In this document: positions 10,767-21,084 of the stretch, piece by piece
Numbering within the stretch: the stretch's first letter is position 1
Layout of the letters: the number at the start of each line of letters is the position of its first letter
NCBI GenBank assembly: GCA_003215545.1
Contig: QCKF01000001.1
Span: 124,001 to 188,000, forward strand
DNA from: Prochlorococcus sp. AG-409-L14
GTDB lineage: Bacteria; Cyanobacteriota; Cyanobacteriia; PCC-6307; Cyanobiaceae
Reading direction: 5' to 3'
Length of the DNA stretch: 64,000 nucleotides
Notes under the pieces: generated by a model
Seen by the model: only the letters and a program-made list of their open reading frames with translations
Database searches by the model: none
Told to the model about the DNA's origin: nothing
Program-made: the position numbers and the translations under genes

Positions 10767-13448
10767 GTGTCTTTTATTGCAAGAACTAATAAACATCAAA
10801 AGTCGAACATTGATCCAATAGATCTGAACGAGGTCCTAGATTTTAAGATCAATAAGCCTGGACGTTATATAGGTAATGAACTAGGCGTAAAACAAAAAAA
10901 CTGGACAGAAGCAAAAGTACATTGGGTTCTTTCTTATCCAGAGTTATATGAAGTAGGGGCAAGCAATCTTGGACATATCATTTTATATTCAATTCTTAAT
11001 AATATTCCAGGCCAATTATGCGACAGGGTATATCTACCAGGTACAGATTTAGCGATAAGACTTAGAGAATTATCTAAGCCTTTATTTGCTGTTGAAAGTC
11101 AAAGAGCTATAAATACATTTGATATTATAGGTTTTAGTCTTAGCTACGAGTTAGGAGCGACAAATATATTAGAAATGCTGGACTTATCTAATATAAGTAT
11201 TTACGCCTCAGATCGCGGGGACTTGTCAATAAATCATCCTAAATCACCGCCTTTAATCTTTGCTGGAGGTCCTACCGCAACAAGCAATCCAGAACCTTAT
11301 GCCAAATTCTTTGATTTCATCGCATTGGGTGATGGAGAAGAGCTTCTGCCAGAAATAGGACTAGTCCTCAGTGAAGCCAAAGAAGCTAATCTAACAAGAT
11401 CAGAATGTCTATTAGATCTCTCTAACGTACCAGGAATTTATGTACCATCTTTGTTTAAAGAGAGTCATGACAAAGTCTCCTTAAAACCAATACATACCTC
11501 AGTAAGCAAGAAAGTATTACGACGCGTTGCTAATCCAATCCCACATTATGGTATGGGATTGGTCCCCAATATTGAAACAATTCATGATCGACTAACCATT
11601 GAAATCCGTAGAGGATGTACTCGTGGGTGTCGCTTCTGTCAACCAGGAATGTTAACTCGTCCTGCAAGGGATGTAGAACCAAATGAAGTAATTGATGCAG
11701 TAGAAACTGGAATGATAAAAACAGGATATAGCGATTTTTCCTTACTATCTCTAAGCTGCAGTGACTATCTTTCTCTACCTGCTGTAGGTGTTGAACTTAG
11801 GAACAGATTGGCTGATAAAAACATCACATTACAACTACCAAGCCAGAGAGTCGATCGTTTTGATGACGACATTGCACATATCCTTGGTGGCGCAAGACGG
11901 GCAGGATTAACTTTTGCACCAGAAGCAGGTACTCAAAGACTCAGAGACATCATTAATAAAGGCCTAAATGATCAAGATCTCTTAAATGGGATCAGGAGTG
12001 CAATGAAAAATGGCTTTAAAAAAATAAAATTATACTTCATGATCGGGCTACCAGGTGAGAGAAATTCAGATGTTTTAGGAATTCCAAATACCTGCAACAT
12101 GCTGCAAAAAGAATGTCAAGATCTAGGTCGATTACATCTAAATATAACTATAAGTAATTTCACTCCTAAACCGCATACTCCCTTTCAATGGCATAGTGTT
12201 TCCAAAACAGACTTAGAGAACAAGCAAGAATTATTAAAGAGCAAATTTAAACAACTCAGACATATCAAGGTGAATTTCACTGACACACGTATTTCAGCAA
12301 TGGAAGATTTTGTGGGTAGAGGCGACAGAGATTTAGCTCCAGTAATTGAAGCAGCGTGGAAAGCTGGAGCAGGTATGGACGCATGGTTCGAATCATTAGA
12401 GCGTACTTATAAGGCATGGACTAAAGCAATTACTCAAGCAGGCCTAGAAGGGCGTTACAGGAAAACTGAACTAAGTTCTTGGAACAAAATAGAGTCAATG
12501 TCCCCAAAAGAACTAAAAGATTTCTGCTCCAAACCTTTGCCTTGGGATCATATTGATACAGGGATTGAAAAGACATGGCTGGCAACCGATTTACAACGTG
12601 CTTTACAGGAAAAAGTAATAGATGATTGCTCCTTTGGAGGTTGCAGTAACTGCGGAGTTTGTGGACCTGAACTAGGCCAAAATGTAATTATCTCTGCACC
12701 GGAAATACCAATACAAAAAGAAAAACAATCTCCACCAACTAAACGTATATGCAAAATAAGACTAAGCTTCGCAAAGAAAGATTCTATGAGACTTCTCAGC
12801 CATCTTGATATTGTTAGATTATTAGAGCGCGCCCTGCGTCGAAGCAATCTTCCTATTAGCTATACAGGTGGGTTTCATCCACTACCAAGAATAGAAATAG
12901 CACTTGCTCTACCACTTGGTGTCGAGGCATTTAGAGAATGGATGGAGATTGAATTCACAAAACAAATTGACTCTGAAGAAGTGCGTGTCAAACTTCAACA
13001 ATCCTTACCAAAAGGCTTAGAGCTTACAACTGCGCAGACCTACCCAATAACAAAAGAAAGTCTTTCTAAACAAGTAAAAGGAGCTATATGGAGCTTTAAA
13101 ATCATTATTGATTCACAACCACAACCCACCCTATTGGAATGGGAACAAGCGCTTGAATATATTCAAAAGAAGAAAAATCTTATATGGCACGATACCGATA
13201 AGAAAGGAAGGCCACGTCATAGAGATTGTCGTCCCTCATTAGTATCACTAAATATTCACAATGAAGTTCCTAAAAGTATAAAAATACAGCAATTTAATGA
13301 AATAAGACTTGAACTTGAAACCCTAATCGATTCGATGGGAAGAAGTCTTAAGCCAACACAAATAAAGTTTTGGATTGAAGAATATTTCAAGCATCCAGCA
13401 ACTATTACAGATATTAGAAGGGATGAACTCCTCTTGTTTCAGTGCTAA
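10767..13448 (+). CDS. Large radical SAM protein with C-terminal DUF2344 domain
   Basis: IRRGCTRGCRFCQPGMLTRPARD; C-terminal RLSFAKKDSMRLLSHLDIVRLLERALRRSNLPISYTGGFHPLPRI. Confidence 0.88.
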   Translation: MSFIARTNKHQKSNIDPIDLNEVLDFKINKPGRYIGNELGVKQKNWTEAKVHWVLSYPELYEVGASNLGHIILYSILNNIPGQLCDRVYLPGTDLAIRLRELSKPLFAVESQRAINTFDIIGFSLSYELGATNILEMLDLSNISIYASDRGDLSINHPKSPPLIFAGGPTATSNPEPYAKFFDFIALGDGEELLPEIGLVLSEAKEANLTRSECLLDLSNVPGIYVPSLFKESHDKVSLKPIHTSVSKKVLRRVANPIPHYGMGLVPNIETIHDRLTIEIRRGCTRGCRFCQPGMLTRPARDVEPNEVIDAVETGMIKTGYSDFSLLSLSCSDYLSLPAVGVELRNRLADKNITLQLPSQRVDRFDDDIAHILGGARRAGLTFAPEAGTQRLRDIINKGLNDQDLLNGIRSAMKNGFKKIKLYFMIGLPGERNSDVLGIPNTCNMLQKECQDLGRLHLNITISNFTPKPHTPFQWHSVSKTDLENKQELLKSKFKQLRHIKVNFTDTRISAMEDFVGRGDRDLAPVIEAAWKAGAGMDAWFESLERTYKAWTKAITQAGLEGRYRKTELSSWNKIESMSPKELKDFCSKPLPWDHIDTGIEKTWLATDLQRALQEKVIDDCSFGGCSNCGVCGPELGQNVIISAPEIPIQKEKQSPPTKRICKIRLSFAKKDSMRLLSHLDIVRLLERALRRSNLPISYTGGFHPLPRIEIALALPLGVEAFREWMEIEFTKQIDSEEVRVKLQQSLPKGLELTTAQTYPITKESLSKQVKGAIWSFKIIIDSQPQPTLLEWEQALEYIQKKKNLIWHDTDKKGRPRHRDCRPSLVSLNIHNEVPKSIKIQQFNEIRLELETLIDSMGRSLKPTQIKFWIEEYFKHPATITDIRRDELLLFQC

Positions 13449-13714
13449 AGTGAGCATAGGAAGCCAAGTTAAAGGCAGATCCTGCCCCTGGCACTTTCCG
13501 GCCCTACTTACACCAACTCTCAGGAGAGCAAGGCCTTTCAGATTCGTTTACACCGGATAGTCAACTCCGGATATGCAGCTGGACATGAGTTCAATCTCCG
13601 TCTGTTGCTTAAAGCAATCTAGGTTGTTAACCATTTTCCATATCTAGCAGTGTTACTGCAGGATTTTGATCATTTCTACGCCAAACAAAACAGGGCACAC
13701 ACTCTTTTTCATAT
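13449..13714 (+). promoter_or_regulatory. Long putative 5' leader of rne with several short hairpins
   Basis: ggcag-atc-ctgcc (13474-13486), ctct-cagg-agag (13517-13528), ccgga..tccgg (13553-13570), ttgctt-a-aagcaa; no convincing CDS. Confidence 0.4.
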
Positions 13715-15670
13715 ATGCCTCAGCAAATTGTAATCGCTGAGCAACTGCGTATAGCAGCCTTGCTCTCAGATGAACGAGTAGATGAATTAATCGTCGCCCA
13801 AGGACGCTATCAAATAGGAGATGTTTTCTTAGGCACAGTAGAAAACGTATTGCCAGGAATTGATGCAGCCTTCGTAAATATTGGGGAGAGTGAAAAAAAT
13901 GGTTTCATTCATGTCTCAGACCTAGGTCCACTAAGGCTCAAAAAAGGAGCATCAGGAATTACAGAATTACTTGAACCTCGTCAAAAGGTATTGGTTCAGG
14001 TGATGAAAGAACCAACAGGTACAAAAGGTCCAAGACTAACAGGGAATCTTTCATTGCCAGGTAGATATTTAGTTCTTCAGCCTCATGGCCAAGGCGTAAA
14101 TATCTCAAGAAGAATTAGCTCTGAAGGAGAGAGAAATCGCTTAAGAGCACTTGGTGTACTAATCAAACCTCCAGGAGCAGGTTTATTAATAAGAACCGAG
14201 GGAGAAGAAATTAGCGAAGAATTGCTAATTGATGACTTGGAATCATTATTAAAGCAATGGGAGGCAATTCAACAAGCATCTGAAGAGTATTCGCCTCCAG
14301 TTTTATTAAATCGAGATGATGATTTTATTCATAGAGTTCTAAGAGATCATGCTGGAAATAATCTAACAAAAGTGATTGTAGAAAATGACAATGCCAAGGA
14401 AAGAGTTCAAAAATTTCTAAGCAATGATGGCAATAATCTTCTCGTTGAAACAAAGAATGAAAGCACAAATTTACTTGAACAATATCGAATTAACAATGCT
14501 ATTCGTGAAGCATTGCAGCCAAGGGTGGAATTGCCCTCAGGGGGTTATATAATAATCGAACCAACAGAAGCACTAACAGTTATAGATGTCAACTCAGGTT
14601 CTTTTACTAGATCGGCCAATGCACGTGAAACTGTGCTTTGGACTAATTGTGAAGCAGCTATAGAAATAGCTCGTCAACTTAAACTAAGAAATATTGGAGG
14701 AGTAATTATAATTGACTTTATTGACATGGAGTCGCGAAGAGATCAACTTCAATTATTAGAACATTTCACCTCTGCAGTGAAAGACGATTCTGCAAGACCA
14801 CAAATTGCACAACTTACTGAACTTGGATTAGTTGAACTTACTAGGAAAAGACAAGGCCAAAATATATATGAATTATTTGGCAAGCCATGCCAAAATTGTT
14901 GCGGGCTTGGACATATTGCCGTTTTACCTGAACAAGAACTGATTCAACCATTGGCTTCAGCAGCAGGACTTATCCGTAGTGCTTCTTCCAAAGCAGAGCT
15001 GAATTCCTCAGTTGAAACTAATAATGCAAAGCGCAAAAAAGGTGCACGTAATCGCCTTGGAAACGAAAATCTTTTACAATCGCAGACTGAATTAAGTAAC
15101 CAAGAAGTATCAACAGAAGCGGAGGATAACCTCAGCGAAAATTCTGATGAGGGCACCTCCTCAGAATTCACAAATAACAGACAAGAGCCTGAACTAATTA
15201 CGGTACGAATAGATACTGAAGAAGAACAGGTATATAGCTCCCTTGGGCTAAACCCTATGTTGCTATTAGATCCGATCCCCGAGCATGACAATTTATTGGT
15301 ATCTATAGTTCGCCACGATGAAGATGAAGAGGCAATACTTGAAGAAGCACGAAATCAACTCGCTGCTTTAACAGGTAAGCGCAGAAGAAGAGGTAGGAGC
15401 AACAACAAAACCATGCAAAGGAATGGTAATGAAAATATATCCTCAATAGATTCCGAAACACTAAATATGGATTCACAAACTGAAGAAAGTAAGGATTCAA
15501 TACGAGTTGAAATCACTTCTGAAGAAGAAACCAAATCCTTAAATAAGGCAGATAAAGTAGATCCTTCATCATCATTAAAGCCAGACCTTGAGAAACAACC
15601 TGATCCAGAAGATCCTAGAAGGCGAAGGAGGCGTTCGTCCGCCTCAAAAGAAGGTCAAAATGCAACATAA
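13715..15670 (+). CDS. rne: Ribonuclease E/G family endoribonuclease
   Basis: [27 protein letters not shown]1 start; [24 protein letters not shown] catalytic motif; C-terminal [11 protein letters not shown]. Confidence 0.95.
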   Translation: MPQQIVIAEQLRIAALLSDERVDELIVAQGRYQIGDVFLGTVENVLPGIDAAFVNIGESEKNGFIHVSDLGPLRLKKGASGITELLEPRQKVLVQVMKEPTGTKGPRLTGNLSLPGRYLVLQPHGQGVNISRRISSEGERNRLRALGVLIKPPGAGLLIRTEGEEISEELLIDDLESLLKQWEAIQQASEEYSPPVLLNRDDDFIHRVLRDHAGNNLTKVIVENDNAKERVQKFLSNDGNNLLVETKNESTNLLEQYRINNAIREALQPRVELPSGGYIIIEPTEALTVIDVNSGSFTRSANARETVLWTNCEAAIEIARQLKLRNIGGVIIIDFIDMESRRDQLQLLEHFTSAVKDDSARPQIAQLTELGLVELTRKRQGQNIYELFGKPCQNCCGLGHIAVLPEQELIQPLASAAGLIRSASSKAELNSSVETNNAKRKKGARNRLGNENLLQSQTELSNQEVSTEAEDNLSENSDEGTSSEFTNNRQEPELITVRIDTEEEQVYSSLGLNPMLLLDPIPEHDNLLVSIVRHDEDEEAILEEARNQLAALTGKRRRRGRSNNKTMQRNGNENISSIDSETLNMDSQTEESKDSIRVEITSEEETKSLNKADKVDPSSSLKPDLEKQPDPEDPRRRRRRSSASKEGQNAT

Positions 15671-16256
15671 GCAGCTCATAATTGCCGGTGTTGATGAAGT
15701 AGGTAGAGGTTGTCTTTTTGGTCCAGTTTTTGCAGGTGCAGTTATACTTTTTGAACAGCATGAACAGAAGCTATTTATAGCAGGACTTAAAGATAGCAAG
15801 GTTCTTTCTCCAAAAAAAAGGGCAGAACTAGTTCCATTAATTAAAGCCAACTCTGTAACTTGGGCGCTAGGGCAATCATCTGCCAAAGAAATTGATGAGA
15901 TAGGAATACAACTTGCCACTGAGAAAGCAATGCTTAGAGCGCTCCAAAAAATCTCTAAAGCAATTGATCTAGTTTTAGTAGATGGATTAATGCCCATTAG
16001 AGAATGGGCTGGTGAGCAAAAGGCTCTAGTAAAGGGCGAAACCAAGTCACTTGCCATTGCTGCTGCAAGTGTTCTTGCAAAAGAGGAAAGGGATAATCTT
16101 ATAAAGCGTTTGGCTAATAATTTCCCAGACTATGGACTAGAAAGTCATGTCGGGTATGGAACTAAAATCCATCGTGAAAGTATTTTGAGATCAGGATCAA
16201 CATACATGCACCGAGAATCATTTCTCACCAAATTACAACTTAAGAACCAGAAATAA
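15660..16256 (+). CDS. rnhB: Ribonuclease HII
   Basis: [22 protein letters not shown]; start placed at ATG 15660, overlapping the rne 3' end by 11 nt. Confidence 0.93.
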   Translation: MQHKQLIIAGVDEVGRGCLFGPVFAGAVILFEQHEQKLFIAGLKDSKVLSPKKRAELVPLIKANSVTWALGQSSAKEIDEIGIQLATEKAMLRALQKISKAIDLVLVDGLMPIREWAGEQKALVKGETKSLAIAAASVLAKEERDNLIKRLANNFPDYGLESHVGYGTKIHRESILRSGSTYMHRESFLTKLQLKNQK

Positions 16257-16262
16257 TCCAAA

Positions 16263-16793
16263 CTATTGTTCACACCAGTTTGTAAAATCTTCCAAGAGTT
16301 GTTGTGTTACACGCGCCTTAATTCCTAATAAAATTCCATTTAGAATTGTTTGGCCTGTACTTTCGAGTACTTGCTTCGGGATCAACTTAAGCAAAGGGGG
16401 CTGACTCACTGAAACCCCTAGGACTGCTTCTCCCTCAAGCCCAGTATTTGTGGCTTCGAGCACTGCATTAAGGGTCAATTCAAAGTCATCAACAATCCCT
16501 AGGCCATCTAATTCGCTATCAGTCGCATGCATTTTCAACTTCCCATCAACATTTACAACTCCGATTGAAACAACTGGGTTTACTTCTAACTGAAACACCT
16601 TAAAGCTTGTAACGTTGTAACGGAAGCTTCCAGGACCAAGAGGTGTCAACTTACTTGCGTCAAGCATCGCTCCGACAACTCTCTCCTGCTCAAGGAGATA
16701 AGCCGGCAGTCTCTCAATGTATTTATTGACCGGTAGATCAAGTTTTTGTCGTGCTTCGAAAGCCAGAGGCATAATTGACGCCTGACAGAACAC
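16263..16793 (-). CDS. DUF1997 family protein
   Basis: Cyanobacterial ~180-aa protein, LPAYLLEQERVVGAMLDASKLTPLGPGSFRYNVTSFKVFQLEVNPVV. Confidence 0.75.
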   Translation of the reverse strand: MFCQASIMPLAFEARQKLDLPVNKYIERLPAYLLEQERVVGAMLDASKLTPLGPGSFRYNVTSFKVFQLEVNPVVSIGVVNVDGKLKMHATDSELDGLGIVDDFELTLNAVLEATNTGLEGEAVLGVSVSQPPLLKLIPKQVLESTGQTILNGILLGIKARVTQQLLEDFTNWCEQ

Positions 16794-16827
16794 GATCCTA
16801 TAGGGCTTCAGGCTCTAAATTTTTAAA

Positions 16828-17670
16828 ATGCATACAAGAGTGGCCTTCCTCGGACCTGAGGGTACATATGCAGAACAAGCAGCTTTTGCAATGAGCAAGC
16901 TCGAGAATATGCATAAACCAGAGCTTGTACCTTGTACTGGAATCCATAATGTTTTTGAACAAATTTCTCAACAATCTTGTGAATTTGGGGTAGTGCCTAT
17001 TGAGAATTCTGTTGAAGGGGGTGTAACGAGCAGTCTGGATGCACTTTGGATTCATCCTGAATTGTTTATCCATAGAGCCTTAGTCCTCCCAATCCAACAT
17101 GCACTTTTAGGGAATAGCTCTATAGAAGATATTTCTGAAGTACTCTCACACCCTCAGGCTCTAGCTCAATGCAGAAGCTGGCTAAGCAAAAACATACCAA
17201 ATGCTTTTTTATTACCAACAAGCTCAACTGCAGAAGCAGTCAAAATGATTAGTGGAAGTAAGTTCAGAGCAGCAATAGCATCTAGGAAAGCAATTAAAGG
17301 GCAAGAGATACAAGAACTTGCCTTCCCAATCAATGATTTACCTGGAAATAGAACTAGGTTTGTATTACTTCACAAACACAAAATAAAATCAACTGGAGGA
17401 ATAGGGAGTATTGCCTTTTCCTTACACGCAAATAAACCTGGTGCACTCCTTAAAGCACTTTCTTGCTTAGCAGATTTAAGACTAAATATGAGCAGAATTG
17501 AATCAAGACCATCAAAACGAGAGTTAGGCGAATATGTATTTTTTATAGATTTAGAATTACCAGAAAATCTACATGGCAATTATTCTAAACTCAAAGAAAA
17601 ATTGGCTCCATATTGCGAACATCTAGTAGATTTTGGATGTTATCCATGTAGTGAAATTAATTCAGATTAG
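16828..17670 (+). CDS. pheA: Prephenate dehydratase
   Basis: VAFLGPEGTYAEQAA; GVVPIENSVEGGV; C-terminal ACT domain NKPGALLKALSCLADLRLNMSRIESRP. Confidence 0.95.
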   Translation: MHTRVAFLGPEGTYAEQAAFAMSKLENMHKPELVPCTGIHNVFEQISQQSCEFGVVPIENSVEGGVTSSLDALWIHPELFIHRALVLPIQHALLGNSSIEDISEVLSHPQALAQCRSWLSKNIPNAFLLPTSSTAEAVKMISGSKFRAAIASRKAIKGQEIQELAFPINDLPGNRTRFVLLHKHKIKSTGGIGSIAFSLHANKPGALLKALSCLADLRLNMSRIESRPSKRELGEYVFFIDLELPENLHGNYSKLKEKLAPYCEHLVDFGCYPCSEINSD

Positions 17671-17675
17671 AGTGA

Positions 17676-18617
17676 TTATTTTTTGAGCTTAAATACACCA
17701 AATTGCATCAAACCTTTAATAAAAGCCCAGCGCATTAACAAAACAGTTGGTATTTCTCTTAAACCTTTAAAGAAAGCTAATGGACCTAGTTTTAGAAAGA
17801 CTCCTGGCCTTCTTATGCCCTCAAAAATAGAATCTATCCAAGATACAACAGTGAAGCGAGTCCAGTCATCAGTCTCTACAAAAGATATAGATGATTCGGT
17901 TGCTAAAAGATTCTTATGAAAGCTCTTAATACTTGCAAAATCTGGATGTGCCCATTGATGTAATAACTGTCGCATTACCAACTTCTCTAGATTATTCATT
18001 GGAAGTTCAATCTGGTCACGCTTATTCCAATCAGCTAAAGCCAAAATCCCACCAGGCCTTAGGACTCTGAGCATCTCATCCGCGAATCTCTGCTTATCAG
18101 GCATGTGTGGTCCTGCTTCCACGCTCCAAACGGCATCAAAACTATTCGCCTCGAGTTCAAGATCTAGCGCATCCATTACTACAAAACGACATGAGATCCC
18201 ATCAGGAGTGAGCTCTGTGGCTCGTTTTGCTTGTTGGGGACTAATAGTGATACCAAGCACATTAAATCCATAATCCCTAGCAAGAATTCTTGAACTCCCC
18301 CCAATTCCACATCCAACATCAAGCAGCAAAGAACCTTTTGGAAGTTGATTCAACTCACTCCAATTGACAAGTTGGTGCACAAACTCAATCTTTGCTTCAC
18401 GAAAATCTTTTTTTCTCTTCTTGTTAGGATCATAAAATCCTAAATGTATATGTTCTCCCCATAGAAGTTCTAATAATCGATCACTAGTCCATTGATCATA
18501 AGCATTTGCCACACTTGAACTTGAATCATATTTCCTGCTTTTATAAAACCAAAGGGTAATAATGAAAAGCAAGCCAAAACAAACTATTAGCAACAAAGAT
18601 AACCAATTAGACATCAA
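17676..18617 (-). CDS. SAM-dependent methyltransferase, tocopherol/plastoquinone (MPBQ/MSBQ) type
   Basis: N-terminal TM anchor; LLDVGCGIGGSSRILARDYG and WSVEAGPHMPDKQRFADEMLRVLRPGG. Confidence 0.75.
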   Translation of the reverse strand: MMSNWLSLLLIVCFGLLFIITLWFYKSRKYDSSSSVANAYDQWTSDRLLELLWGEHIHLGFYDPNKKRKKDFREAKIEFVHQLVNWSELNQLPKGSLLLDVGCGIGGSSRILARDYGFNVLGITISPQQAKRATELTPDGISCRFVVMDALDLELEANSFDAVWSVEAGPHMPDKQRFADEMLRVLRPGGILALADWNKRDQIELPMNNLEKLVMRQLLHQWAHPDFASIKSFHKNLLATESSISFVETDDWTRFTVVSWIDSIFEGIRRPGVFLKLGPLAFFKGLREIPTVLLMRWAFIKGLMQFGVFKLKK

Positions 18618-19276
18618 TTGTTAGCAGGGTCAACTTTAGACAGAGTTTCCTTTATAACAGTTCTTGCAGCCAACTCTCTTCTACTATGATCCAACATCTC
18701 AAACTCACGTTTTAAACGATTAATAGTTTGATTCATTTCTAAAAGATTTTGCTGCTCTTCTGCTGCTGGGCCTCCTAAGTGGGCAGCAATCCAAAAAGAT
18801 AGTTCTCTAGGCAAGTCGGGCAAATCATCTGGAAGAATAGTTTCTGATTCTGTAAGTTTGCCTGTGAGAGAGACAACATCTTTAAGTGCTTTAAGAACTT
18901 CTTGGGCAAGCTTTCTCAATTCATCTTGATCCTTAATTGGTTCATCTTCAATCCAAGAGACCATTGCACATAGATAAGGTGTATTCCTTGTTATTTCAAG
19001 TACTCGAAAACGTTGCTGACCAAAAGTAATGATATTGCTTCGACCATCTTGAGATGTCTGATGTTTAATTATCTCCGCGCAACATCCCACTTCTGCAATT
19101 TCCTTAGTAGTTGGGTCTAATCTGACGACGCCAAAACGACTATCACTCTCAAGAACAGTTTGTAACATTATTCGGTATCTAGATTCAAATATATGCAAAG
19201 GAAGAACTTCCTGAGGGAACAAAACCACATCAGGCAGAGGAAAAAGGGGCAGTTCCCTGACTGCAAGATCTGTCAA
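18614..19276 (-). CDS. LON N-terminal substrate-binding domain protein (peptidase S16-like)
   Basis: ELPLFPLPDVVLFPQEVLPLHIFESRYRIM. Confidence 0.9.
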   Translation of the reverse strand: MTDLAVRELPLFPLPDVVLFPQEVLPLHIFESRYRIMLQTVLESDSRFGVVRLDPTTKEIAEVGCCAEIIKHQTSQDGRSNIITFGQQRFRVLEITRNTPYLCAMVSWIEDEPIKDQDELRKLAQEVLKALKDVVSLTGKLTESETILPDDLPDLPRELSFWIAAHLGGPAAEEQQNLLEMNQTINRLKREFEMLDHSRRELAARTVIKETLSKVDPANN

Positions 19277-19342
19277 GGGATTAGTAGAGAGTACAGATTT
19301 AGATCCTAGGTAAACAATCTTGATTCGGGGGGCTAAAAAGCC

Positions 19343-19663
19343 TCAAAGCTTAACTTCAATATCTACACCACTCGGTAGATCTAACTTCATAAGGGCATCA
19401 ATGGTCTTAGCTGAAGGATTGTAAATATCAATAATTCTTCTATGTGTGCGAGTCTCAAAGTGCTCTCTTGAGTCCTTATCAACGTGTGGTGAGCGAAGAA
19501 CACAGTAAATCTTTCTTTTTGTTGGAAGCGGGATAGGACCTATCGCTGTAGCAGCTGTGTTATCAGCTGTCTCTATTATTTTTTCACACGAAAGATCAAG
19601 CATCCGCCTATCAAAAGCTTTGAGTCGAATTCGAATCTTCTGCTGAGCAATTGCCGTTGACAT
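19343..19663 (-). CDS. rpsJ: 30S ribosomal protein S10
   Basis: [36 protein letters not shown]-track start trimmed by 35 codons. Confidence 0.96.
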   Translation of the reverse strand: MSTAIAQQKIRIRLKAFDRRMLDLSCEKIIETADNTAATAIGPIPLPTKRKIYCVLRSPHVDKDSREHFETRTHRRIIDIYNPSAKTIDALMKLDLPSGVDIEVKL

Positions 19664-19720
19664 GACTGGTTCCCTGTAAGTGGAAAGGGCGTTAAAAACT
19701 GGGTTTTCGAGGTTCTTTGA

Positions 19721-19761
19721 ACAAAAAGGCCTACAAAGGTTTCTTTGAAACCTTTGGCCTT
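19721..19761 (-). terminator. Rho-independent terminator downstream of tuf
   Basis: Minus strand: aaggcc aaaggtttc-aaa-gaaaccttt (gta bulge) ggcctttttg; 15 bp stem followed by a T tract. Confidence 0.75.
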
Positions 19762-19781
19762 CCTTCAAACAATAAATTCAA

Positions 19782-19845
19782 TTTAAATGATTGCCTGGCT
19801 ATATAGCAAAGTATTTAGAGCTATATAGCCAGGCAATCATCTAAA
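19782..19845. repeat. Long inverted repeat in tuf-rpsJ spacer
   Basis: atgattgcctggctatatagc (19787-19807) exactly reverse-complements 19820-19840; 12-nt loop; 4 more bp beyond one mismatch. Confidence 0.9.
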
Positions 19846-19849
19846 GAAA

Positions 19850-21043
19850 CTACTGGAGGATTTTTGAAACCACTCCTGCACCAATAGTCCTGCCACCTTC
19901 TCTAATCGCAAAGCGCATACCTTGTTCAATTGCAACAGGACAAATCAATTCGCCTGTCATCTTGATGCGATCACCTGGCATAACCATTTCTACATTGCTT
20001 CCATCATCAGAAGTAAATGCTGTGATCTGACCTGTAACGTCAGTAGTTCTGATATAGAACTGAGGTCTATAGCCTGCGAAGAACGGTGTATGCCTTCCTC
20101 CTTCTTCCTTTTTCAATACATAAACCTCACCTTCGAATTTGGTATGAGGTGTAATAGACCCTTTCTTAACTAAAACCATGCCACGCTCAATATCTTCTTT
20201 TTGAATACCCCTCAACAGAAGTCCAACATTGTCCCCAGCCATACCTTCATCTAGAAGTTTGCGGAACATTTCCACCCCAGTAACAGTTGTCAATCTGGTG
20301 TCTTTTATGCCAACTATCTCAACTTCCTCTCCAACTTTTACCTTCCCCCTCTCAATTCTGCCAGTTGCGACTGTTCCACGTCCTGTTATAGAAAAAACAT
20401 CCTCAACAGCCATAAGGAATGGCTTATCAACTTCCCTCTCAGGTTCTGGAATTGAAGTATCAACAGCTTCCATTAATTCGTTAATTTTAGATTCCCATTC
20501 AGAATCACCTTCTAGGGCTTTCAGGCCAGATACCTTGACTATTGGGACATCATTGAAACCATAACCTTCTAGAAGTTCACCGATTTCCATTTCAACAAGT
20601 TCGATGATCTCCTCGTCATCAACCATGTCGCATTTATTTAGTGCAACAACAAGAGCTGGAACTCCTACTTGCTTAGCCAAAAGAATGTGCTCCTTGGTCT
20701 GAGCCATTGGACCATCAGTAGCAGCACAAACCAATATTGCTCCATCCATCTGAGCAGCACCTGTGATCATATTTTTGACATAGTCAGCATGACCTGGGCA
20801 ATCAACGTGGGCGTAATGCCTACCGTCTGTCTCGTATTCAACATGGGCTGTATTGATGGTGATACCACGCTCACGCTCTTCTGGAGCACCATCGATGTCA
20901 CCATAATCCTGGGCTTTTGCCTGACCCTTCTTAGCCAGCACATTTGTTATTGCTGCAGTAAGGGTGGTTTTGCCATGGTCAACATGCCCAATTGTGCCAA
21001 TGTTGACGTGGGGCTTGTTCCTCTCAAACTTCTCGCGAGCCAT
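19850..21043 (-). CDS. tuf: Elongation factor Tu
   Basis: [33 protein letters not shown]. Confidence 0.98.
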   Translation of the reverse strand: MAREKFERNKPHVNIGTIGHVDHGKTTLTAAITNVLAKKGQAKAQDYGDIDGAPEERERGITINTAHVEYETDGRHYAHVDCPGHADYVKNMITGAAQMDGAILVCAATDGPMAQTKEHILLAKQVGVPALVVALNKCDMVDDEEIIELVEMEIGELLEGYGFNDVPIVKVSGLKALEGDSEWESKINELMEAVDTSIPEPEREVDKPFLMAVEDVFSITGRGTVATGRIERGKVKVGEEVEIVGIKDTRLTTVTGVEMFRKLLDEGMAGDNVGLLLRGIQKEDIERGMVLVKKGSITPHTKFEGEVYVLKKEEGGRHTPFFAGYRPQFYIRTTDVTGQITAFTSDDGSNVEMVMPGDRIKMTGELICPVAIEQGMRFAIREGGRTIGAGVVSKILQ

Positions 21044-21084
21044 TTTGTTAAAGAATCGGGGGGTGGAAAATTAAGTGTCAAAGA

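Noticed and set aside
13375-13560. 61-aa plus-strand ORF across the end of the radical SAM gene and rne leader
   Set aside because: Starts inside the preceding CDS in another frame, no domain, no RBS; region looks more like UTR.
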